Assembly: GCA_964392615.1 (NCBI GenBank)
Contig: CAYMRB010000468.1
Location: 1-7,672 of the forward strand
Length of the DNA: 7,672 nt
Source: CAYMRB01 sp964392615
GTDB lineage: Bacteria; Planctomycetota; UBA8108
Direction of reading: 5' to 3'
Of this stretch, positions 1-7,672 are shown piece after piece. The translations under genes and the position numbers were made by a program. The notes under the pieces are model-generated. The model saw only the letters and a list, made by a program, of their open reading frames with translations, did no database searches and was not told where the DNA came from. The stretch's first letter is position 1. Each line of letters opens with the position of its first letter.

Positions 1-120
1 CTCATGGAAAGAAACCAGAATCTTCATGCGGGCTGACAACCCCGCCGGGGATTCTCTCCGCTCACATCGAGGGCGTCTGAATCGTATGTTTCCCCGGGCG
101 GTGTCTTGGCTGGGGCGTCC

Positions 121-136
121 AGGAGGTGATTGGAGG
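121..136 (+). promoter_or_regulatory. Tandem Shine-Dalgarno sequences before the small membrane protein
   Basis: AGGAGGTGAT at 121-130 is a ten-base match to the sequence complementary to the conserved 3' end of 16S rRNA. A second GGAGG lies at 132-136. Only the second is correctly spaced (8 bases) for the ATG at 145; the first is 18 bases away. The pair supports active translation from this start. Confidence 0.6.
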
Positions 137-144
137 AACTGCAC

Positions 145-363
145 ATGAACGGTATGAGTGGGCCGAAGCTCATGACCGCCCTGGTCCTGGTCGTGATGGC
201 GGCGACGTTTCTGTATGTAGCGCACATGTCGCGGCAGGCGGCGGAGGCCACGCCTGCATTGCAGGAGGGAGCCGGCACGCACGCCCGGCGTGTGAACATG
301 GCCATCCGCGAGACGGAGCAGTACTTCGGCCGGGCCGGACCGGGTCGCAATCCGTCACAATGA
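145..363 (+). CDS. Small single-span membrane protein, function unknown
   Basis: A 72-residue reading frame that I do not recognise as any named family. Residues 9-26 (from LMTALVLVV to LYVA) form one hydrophobic stretch long enough to cross a membrane. It is followed by a polar tail rich in Ala, Glu and Arg that ends in GRAGPGRNPSQ. I chose the ATG at 145 because GGAGG at 132-136 sits 8 bases before it. The same frame could start at a TTG at 130, but that would place the ribosome binding site inside the gene. Third codon positions are mostly G or C, as expected for a real gene here. A terminator-like hairpin lies about 130 bases downstream, which suggests a separate transcript from clpB. It could be a signal-anchored small membrane protein. 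I cannot exclude that it is a chance frame, though the ribosome binding site and hydrophobic segment together argue against that. Confidence 0.55.
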   Translation: MNGMSGPKLMTALVLVVMAATFLYVAHMSRQAAEATPALQEGAGTHARRVNMAIRETEQYFGRAGPGRNPSQ

Positions 364-420
364 GGCGCCGATGCGCCAGGCGGATGTCTTCTGCGCGCAA
401 ACGGGTCAAGTCGGGCTCTC

Positions 421-437
421 CCTGCCGATATGGCAGG
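421..437. repeat. Perfect 6-bp inverted repeat (CCTGCC-N5-GGCAGG)
   Basis: CCTGCC at 421-426 and GGCAGG at 432-437 are exact complements around the spacer GATAT. A smaller one, CCAG-GTA-CTGG, follows at 439-449. The position, just upstream of the AT-rich block, would suit an operator. Arms this short also occur by chance in GC-rich DNA, so any regulatory role is a guess. Confidence 0.3.
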
Positions 438-460
438 TCCAGGTACTGGCCCCGTCAGGC

Positions 461-493
461 GTAAGTATATAGATAAAAGATAGTTATATTTAA
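461..493 (+). promoter_or_regulatory. AT-rich block, candidate clpB promoter region
   Basis: By hand count only 5 of these 33 bases are G or C, in a window that is otherwise strongly GC-rich. It contains TATATT at 485-490, which matches five of six bases of the sigma-70 -10 hexamer. I find no good -35 hexamer 16-18 bases upstream, and no convincing sigma-32 heat-shock promoter. Only about 32 bases separate the downstream hairpin's T-tract from the clpB start, so this block is the most plausible place for a clpB promoter. It could equally be AT-rich flanking sequence of the terminator. Confidence 0.4.
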
Positions 494-533
494 GGCACGC
501 CCTTTGCTATTCAGAGGGTGTGCCTTTTCTTTT
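492..533 (+). terminator. Intrinsic terminator-like hairpin just upstream of clpB
   Basis: The left arm GGCACGCCCT (494-503) pairs with AGGGTGTGCC (515-524), with one G-U pair. Two outer A-T pairs and two further inner pairs extend the stem to about 14 bp around a 7-base loop (506-512). The stem is followed at once by TTTTCTTTT (525-533), the classic signature of a Rho-independent terminator on the plus strand. It probably ends the transcript of the small membrane protein. It lies 33 bases before the clpB ATG, so if clpB is transcribed from upstream of it, it would act as a leader hairpin or attenuator. Confidence 0.72.
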
Positions 534-565
534 CGCGATTCTTGCGCGTGGATTCGAGGTGAGCG

Positions 566-3205
<2,640 letters not shown>

Positions 3206-3211
3206 CGACGC

Positions 3212-3238
3212 CGACTCGCTCGACTCGCTCGACTCGCT
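3212..3238. repeat. Three tandem copies of a 9-bp unit (CGACTCGCT) between convergent genes
   Basis: The unit CGACTCGCT occurs three times without interruption at 3212-3220, 3221-3229 and 3230-3238. It fills most of the 32-bp gap between the clpB stop codon and the stop codon of the minus-strand gene, and its last base is the first base of that stop on the plus strand. It is probably a slipped-strand expansion. Confidence 0.85.
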
Positions 3239-3245
3239 CAGTCGA
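3229..3245. repeat. 6-bp inverted repeat over the end of the minus-strand gene
   Basis: TCGACT (3229-3234) and AGTCGA (3240-3245) are exact complements around the 5-base loop CGCTC. The hairpin overlaps the last 9-bp repeat and the minus-strand stop codon. Neither strand has a T-tract after it, so it is at best a weak shared terminator for the two convergent genes. Confidence 0.35.
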
Positions 3246-6200
3246 CGCACACGTCCGGACAGCCGCGAATCGGCACGCAGTCGCTGCCCAGCGCCGGCAT
3301 CGGACCGCGTCGGAACAGATACTCGAGCGTGTAGATCGCATCGCCGAGGTTCACGGCGCCGCTGCCGTCCATGTCGTGCAGGTCGCGGTTGGCGCCCTCG
3401 ACGATGGACGCGCCCTCACACGGTAGGCTGTCGGGGCCGACGACGAACAGATGGCGCAGAAGCGCCACCGCGTCGTTGATGGTCAGCCGACCGTCCTGAT
3501 CGGAGTCGCCCTGTCGCTGGCTGCCGAGATCTCCGGGGTCCGGTTCCTCCGCGCCGGGCGAGCCGCCCGCAACGCGACTCGGACGCCAGCTCTCCCGCTC
3601 GTTCCAGCTCCCTCGCGGCGCCAGCGGATCGACGATCACGAGCGAGCTGCCTCCACCGTCGGTCTGCGGATACCAGTCGTCGCTGTACTCGAACGCGAGG
3701 ATCGGCTCGTCGAGGCGTCCGACCAGGAACAGCTCCTCGCCGCCGTTGCTGAGCTTGCCGCCGTACTGACCGGCGATGCGCTCGACCGGCACGTCCGGGT
3801 AGCGCGATCGGAACGCGCGCACGTTTTCGACGACGACCGCGTACTCGCCCGCCTCCAGAGCCAGCACGTCCGACGTCGCGAAGTCGAACTCGACGCCACC
3901 GAGCAGCCGCACGGGAGAGAGATCGATCGCCTCGTCCCCTACGTTGCGGATCTCGAGGAACTCGAACTCGTCCGCGTCGCGGGGATCGCCCGCCGGAGGT
4001 GGCAGCGGGTGGTACATGATTTCGGTGATGCGCAGCGGCACGCCCGTGTCGACGACGAACGTCGCCTCGTTGACCGCGCTCCACGTCCCCTCGACGAGCG
4101 CGCGGGCTCGCACGACCGTGCTGTCCTCGATCACGATGCCGGCGCCGGTCGGGTCGACCGCCACGAGCTCGGGCTCGATCAGGAAATCGCTGTCCCCCAC
4201 TCGAGTGTTGAGCGCGTGAATCGCCAGCACGTTGCGCCCGGGACGCAGCACCGTGCCGATGTCGTCGAGCTCGACATCCTCGAAGTCGACGGCGAGGTTG
4301 TCCGAGTGGCTGCTCGTGGCGTCCGACTGCCAATCGGGCTCGTCGGGCGCGTTGCGCGACGCGACGCGCTCGCCGTTCAGGTACGCGATCCAACCGTCGT
4401 CGTAGCGCATCCGCAGACGCGCGAAGACGAGGTTCGCTGGATCGTCGACGTCGAACTCGAGACGCAGGTAGATCGACGTGCTGGTCTCGTACATCAGGTC
4501 GCGAACGTCGGTGGCGATCAGCTCCTCGTAGCCCGAGCGCGTCTCGTAACCGACGGCGGTGAGCCCCTCGGCCCAGTCGGCGTCGTCGAAGTCCGGCGCG
4601 GTCCAATCGCTGCCGAGCGCGTCGTCGGTCGGCACGCGATAGCGCACGACCGCCTCCTCGGCGACGAGCACGACCGGGCGTCCGCCGTCCGCGATCCGAG
4701 CGTCAGGCGACAGCTCGCCGCCGGGGAGCCGCGGGTCGCCGTCTCCGAGCGTGTAGTAGATTTCTCCCTCCGGCGCGTTCGGCAGCAGCCGGAAGCCCGC
4801 GGGCACGAGACCGCCATGCTGGCTGAACGTCGGCGCTTCGACGTTCGGATACAGCCGCGCGGCACGGAACTGGCCGAGAACGATATCCGTCCGCCGCGGC
4901 AGGTACGAGCGGAGGACCCAATTGCGCTCGTTGGTCCACTCGCGCAGCGTCAGCGGCGGGTTGTGGTGCTGATCGCCCCAGCGCGCCGATTCCGCGACGA
5001 TCGCGCGCTCGACACCGGCGGCGAGCTCGTCATAGGTCGTGATCAGCGACTCCGGGGTCAACACGCCGCCGTTGAAGAGAACGCGGTGGATGCGATCCGC
5101 GAAGAGCATCTGGTATTCGGGGTTCGAGCGCAGGCTCGTATGCGCCACGCCCGCACTCGAGAAGTTGTTTTGCAGCGCGTTCTTCGTCAGCGGGGACCGG
5201 TTGCGGTTATTGCCGATCGTGTTCTCGAAGTCCCAGCAGAAGAACTTGAACCCCGTGCTGTCGCCGGTGCGCTGCCGGGCGGCCCACCAGTTCTTCCAGG
5301 GCCAGTCCCAGTTGCCGCCCCAGACGTTGACGATCAGGTAGTCGACGTAGTTCGGCACGTCGAGGTGGTGCGGGATCTCCGGATCGGGCACGCCGTCCGC
5401 GTTGCGGCCCTGCAGCGCGTGGAACCCTTCGAGCGAGATCCGCGCGGCGCTCGCCGCCGTGAGCATGTCGTTCCAGGCTCGGGTATCACCGTTCGTCGCG
5501 GCGCCGTCGTGGACCGAGTCCCACTCTTCCTTGTCGCCGCCGTAGTAGGTCGCGCAGAACGAGTGATCCGGACGCTCGACCGGGTTGTAGAGCCCCCAGT
5601 AGACGCCGTTGATATAGAGGTGCACGAACGTCCCGCGCGAGCCGGCATTCCCGGTGCCGCGCTGCAGCATGCGACCGAACTCATCCCGCGTGTACTGCTC
5701 GGTCAATCGAGCAGCGGACCACGAGTACCCATCGTTGGCGCCCGCACGCAGCGTGATCGTGTCGAACTCGTCGGACGCGTCCGGACCGAACCACGCATAG
5801 CGCAGCTTCGTCGGCCCGTACTGCCCCTTGAACAACAGGCGGAACGAGTGCTTCCGCGTGCCGTTATGGGAGCGGAACCAACCGCCCTGAATTCGGATGC
5901 CGCAGTCGACCTGGAACATGCCGCCGTCTTCCGGCGAGAGCAGCTCGACCGACGCGGACCGCTCCCACGCGACACCGCGCGCTTCGGAGTTCGTGTAGAT
6001 GCCGTTCGGACCGAAGAGGTCATCGATGTTCACGACGATCGACAGCGAGGGGAGGCTCTGCAGGTCCTCGCGGATCGTCTCGGCGTAGATGCCGCCGAAG
6101 CGATCGCCCGGTCCGATGACGTCGGAATCCATGCCGTAATCGGGAGCGACAGTGCCCCAGCGCGACGGGAAGCCCGCGTCGAGCGTCGCCTGATGATTCT

Positions 6201-7545
6201 GCACGAGGATGTCGTCCAGGAAGACATACGTGTGCGTGTCGACATTCGTCGGCTCGAGTCCCTCCCGGAACGCCCGAGCGCGCAGGGTCGTCGTGTGGTC
6301 GACGAAGATCGGCGTCTCGTACAGCAGTCCTTCTTCCAGCGTCGGCATCGTCCCGTCGAGCGTGTAGCGGATCTCCGCGCCCTCCGTCTCAGTCGTGATG
6401 GCGACCTCGAACGGCGCGTCGAAGAAGCCGCGGTCCGGGCTGAATCGCGTGTCCGCGACGATGAGGGGGCGATCCGACGTCGGCCCGTCGTTGATCGCGA
6501 GCGGCGTCGGCGTGCGGTGGAACAGGAACGGTCCGGTGCCGTTCGGAGAGCGTCCCCACGATTGATCCCGCACCTGGGGCGGCAGGTTGGCGGCATCGCG
6601 GGTCTCTCCCGCAGCGTCGGTGAGCAGGAGGTTTTCGCCGTCGCCGTTGATCTCGAAGTCGGTGTGGAGGACTGGCGGGACCGTGCCGAGCTCCGCGTAC
6701 ACGATCATGTCGCTGCTCGTCGGTCGCCGATTGAGGACGGCCAACGCGAGGACGTTGCCCTGCGGGCGCAGGACATCGATCCACGGCGACAGATCGACGC
6801 GCTCGCGATTGCGCGACGAATTCGAACCGGTCGCCTGGCTGGCGAACGTCGGCTCCTCGTCATCGGGGAAGTTCCCGGAGGCGACGCGTACGCCGTTGAG
6901 GTACGCGACGAAGCCGTCGTCGAACCGCAATTGAAGGACGAGATTCTGCAGCTCGACCGACGCGTCGAACGTGCGCCGGAGGAACATCGCGCCGAGCCCG
7001 TCAGGGAGCTCCGTGCGAATGTCGTCGTCACGACCGAACCCGAAGCCCGGCAGGCCGACGTCCCAGGTCGAGTCGTCAAACTCCGCCGCGTACCAATCGG
7101 CCGGCGGGCCGGCGGTCTCCGGCGGCGCGGCGACGTATCGCCACTCGTCGTCGAGCGACACGAGACTCGCGTCCAGAGGAATCGGGGAGTTCGTCTCGGT
7201 GATACGTTCCTCGGTCAGGCCCGCGCGGTCCTTGCCCGAACACCACACGAGCACGTACGAGTCCGGCGCGATCGACGTGGAGGGGAAGACCCAGCGACGC
7301 GGCTCGAGGCGGTCATCGGTCAGCGACCAATCGGTCAGATCGACGCTCGAAGCACCGGTGTTGTAGAGCTCGAGCCAGTCCGAGCTGTCGCCATCCTCGT
7401 CGAGGTTCGTGAAGCGATTGCTCGCGAGGACCTCGTTGATCACGACCTGCCCCGCCGCAGGTGCACCGACGGCCAGCGCGAGGAGCGAACATGCAACCGC
7501 GATCAAGACGGCCTTCCCACAACATGGCGAACATCGGCGGATCAC
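3238..7545 (-). CDS. Secreted modular protein: lamin-tail, CotH-kinase and dockerin-like domains
   Basis: From the GTG at 7545 the product is 1435 residues. It begins with an export signal: RR at 3-4, a hydrophobic core at 12-26 and an APA/AAG cleavage region near 30-32. Segments recognised by eye: first lamin-tail domain, in two parts (34-110 and 293-354); a beta-sandwich resembling sugar-binding jelly rolls (about 111-291); a chitobiase C-terminal-like domain (359-445, with IRYTLDG and TTTLRARAF); a CotH-kinase core (about 498-893, with GIRIQGG 549-555, YWGLYNP 649-655 and WDFENTIG from W771); a second chitobiase-like domain, also in two parts (904-951 and 1136-1167); a second copy of the beta-sandwich (about 955-1134); another lamin-tail domain (1169-1300); and a dockerin-like pair of calcium loops (from D1347 and D1391), then a tail with Cys 1423, 1429 and 1433. 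CotH proteins are Fam20-like kinases known from spore coats and also found in dockerin-bearing proteins. The protein is probably extracellular or surface-attached. Its substrate and kinase activity are unknown. Confidence 0.88.
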   Translation of the reverse strand: MIRRCSPCCGKAVLIAVACSLLALAVGAPAAGQVVINEVLASNRFTNLDEDGDSSDWLELYNTGASSVDLTDWSLTDDRLEPRRWVFPSTSIAPDSYVLVWCSGKDRAGLTEERITETNSPIPLDASLVSLDDEWRYVAAPPETAGPPADWYAAEFDDSTWDVGLPGFGFGRDDDIRTELPDGLGAMFLRRTFDASVELQNLVLQLRFDDGFVAYLNGVRVASGNFPDDEEPTFASQATGSNSSRNRERVDLSPWIDVLRPQGNVLALAVLNRRPTSSDMIVYAELGTVPPVLHTDFEINGDGENLLLTDAAGETRDAANLPPQVRDQSWGRSPNGTGPFLFHRTPTPLAINDGPTSDRPLIVADTRFSPDRGFFDAPFEVAITTETEGAEIRYTLDGTMPTLEEGLLYETPIFVDHTTTLRARAFREGLEPTNVDTHTYVFLDDILVQNHQATLDAGFPSRWGTVAPDYGMDSDVIGPGDRFGGIYAETIREDLQSLPSLSIVVNIDDLFGPNGIYTNSEARGVAWERSASVELLSPEDGGMFQVDCGIRIQGGWFRSHNGTRKHSFRLLFKGQYGPTKLRYAWFGPDASDEFDTITLRAGANDGYSWSAARLTEQYTRDEFGRMLQRGTGNAGSRGTFVHLYINGVYWGLYNPVERPDHSFCATYYGGDKEEWDSVHDGAATNGDTRAWNDMLTAASAARISLEGFHALQGRNADGVPDPEIPHHLDVPNYVDYLIVNVWGGNWDWPWKNWWAARQRTGDSTGFKFFCWDFENTIGNNRNRSPLTKNALQNNFSSAGVAHTSLRSNPEYQMLFADRIHRVLFNGGVLTPESLITTYDELAAGVERAIVAESARWGDQHHNPPLTLREWTNERNWVLRSYLPRRTDIVLGQFRAARLYPNVEAPTFSQHGGLVPAGFRLLPNAPEGEIYYTLGDGDPRLPGGELSPDARIADGGRPVVLVAEEAVVRYRVPTDDALGSDWTAPDFDDADWAEGLTAVGYETRSGYEELIATDVRDLMYETSTSIYLRLEFDVDDPANLVFARLRMRYDDGWIAYLNGERVASRNAPDEPDWQSDATSSHSDNLAVDFEDVELDDIGTVLRPGRNVLAIHALNTRVGDSDFLIEPELVAVDPTGAGIVIEDSTVVRARALVEGTWSAVNEATFVVDTGVPLRITEIMYHPLPPPAGDPRDADEFEFLEIRNVGDEAIDLSPVRLLGGVEFDFATSDVLALEAGEYAVVVENVRAFRSRYPDVPVERIAGQYGGKLSNGGEELFLVGRLDEPILAFEYSDDWYPQTDGGGSSLVIVDPLAPRGSWNERESWRPSRVAGGSPGAEEPDPGDLGSQRQGDSDQDGRLTINDAVALLRHLFVVGPDSLPCEGASIVEGANRDLHDMDGSGAVNLGDAIYTLEYLFRRGPMPALGSDCVPIRGCPDVCVD

Positions 7546-7554
7546 GGTTGTCGT

Positions 7555-7563
7555 CCCTCCCTC
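7555..7563 (-). promoter_or_regulatory. Ribosome binding site that sets the GTG start at 7545
   Basis: On the minus strand GAGGGAGGG spans 7563-7555, with the GGAGG core at 7560-7556, about 10 bases before the GTG at 7545. Starting there puts the signal peptide at the very N-terminus. An in-frame ATG at 7647 would add 34 arginine-rich residues ahead of the signal and has no comparable ribosome binding site. Confidence 0.65.
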
Positions 7564-7672
7564 TGTATGCAAGCGAAACCCGAACCAGGCTATCGCTCCG
7601 AGACGCGATCCCCGGCGACGGACACCCGAACACCGAGTCTCAGGCATGGCGCAGCAGGGGTCAACACGAATG

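Noticed and set aside
31..52. Small GC hairpin (CCCC-GCC-GGGG) near the left edge as a terminator
   Set aside because: The stem is only 4 bp and no T-tract follows.
2..148. A frame open from the left edge whose TGA overlaps the ATG of the small protein (ATGA)
   Set aside because: It has only 48 codons, no recognisable product, and another frame (3-80) is also open from the edge. An upstream gene end is possible but cannot be chosen between them.
492..526. CIRCE heat-shock operator upstream of clpB
   Set aside because: The arms GGCACGCCCT and AGGGTGTGCC do not match the CIRCE arms TTAGCACTC and GAGTGCTAA, and the spacing differs. The T-tract fits a terminator better.
7489..7500. Lipoprotein signal around Cys19 of the large protein
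   Set aside because: The residues before it read AVAC, so the Leu, Val or Ile needed three before the Cys is Ala, and the Cys sits in the middle of the hydrophobic core.
7534..7539. Twin-arginine export signal from RR at residues 3-4 of the large protein
   Set aside because: The residues around it (VIRRCSPCC) lack the S/T-RR-x-F-L-K pattern, so general secretion is the simpler reading.
7546..7647. An earlier in-frame ATG start for the large minus-strand protein at 7647
   Set aside because: It would bury the signal peptide behind 34 arginine-rich residues, and the good ribosome binding site lies downstream, before the GTG at 7545.
7546..7672. Promoter for the large minus-strand gene, for example TTGACC near the right edge
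   Set aside because: No -10 hexamer lies at the right distance from it, and the other AT-richer spot (7566-7575) is too close to the ribosome binding site.

Overview
The window is GC-rich bacterial DNA, probably from a member of the Planctomycetota or a similar uncultured lineage. That placement is inferred. It rests on the very large secreted protein on the minus strand, whose mix of lamin-tail, CotH-kinase, chitobiase C-terminal-like and dockerin-like segments is characteristic of that group. ClpB occurs in almost all bacteria and does not help to place it.

Layout. Positions 1-144 hold no gene I can support, but they end in two tandem Shine-Dalgarno sequences. A small single-span membrane protein of unknown function follows (145-363, +). 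The next 200 bases are non-coding and structured: a short inverted repeat (421-437), a strikingly AT-rich block (461-493) and a strong hairpin with a T-tract (492-533). clpB (566-3205, +) is a complete disaggregase gene with all its catalytic motifs. It converges on the large minus-strand gene (7545 down to 3238), leaving only 32 bp, most of which is a 9-bp unit repeated three times. Positions 7546-7672 are the upstream region of the large gene; they hold a clear ribosome binding site but no convincing promoter.

How the parts relate. Nothing links the genes functionally. ClpB is a cytosolic heat-shock chaperone. The minus-strand protein is exported and looks like an extracellular or cell-surface modular protein with a CotH-type kinase core. 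The small membrane protein is separated from clpB by the terminator-like hairpin, so they are unlikely to be a simple operon.

The points most worth a second look are: the hairpin between the only AT-rich promoter candidate and clpB; a beta-sandwich module that appears twice in the large protein, each time apparently inserted inside another domain; a Glu-to-Leu change in the first Walker A of ClpB; and a change of codon use along clpB. I see no sign of a defence system, mobile element, CRISPR array or RNA gene.
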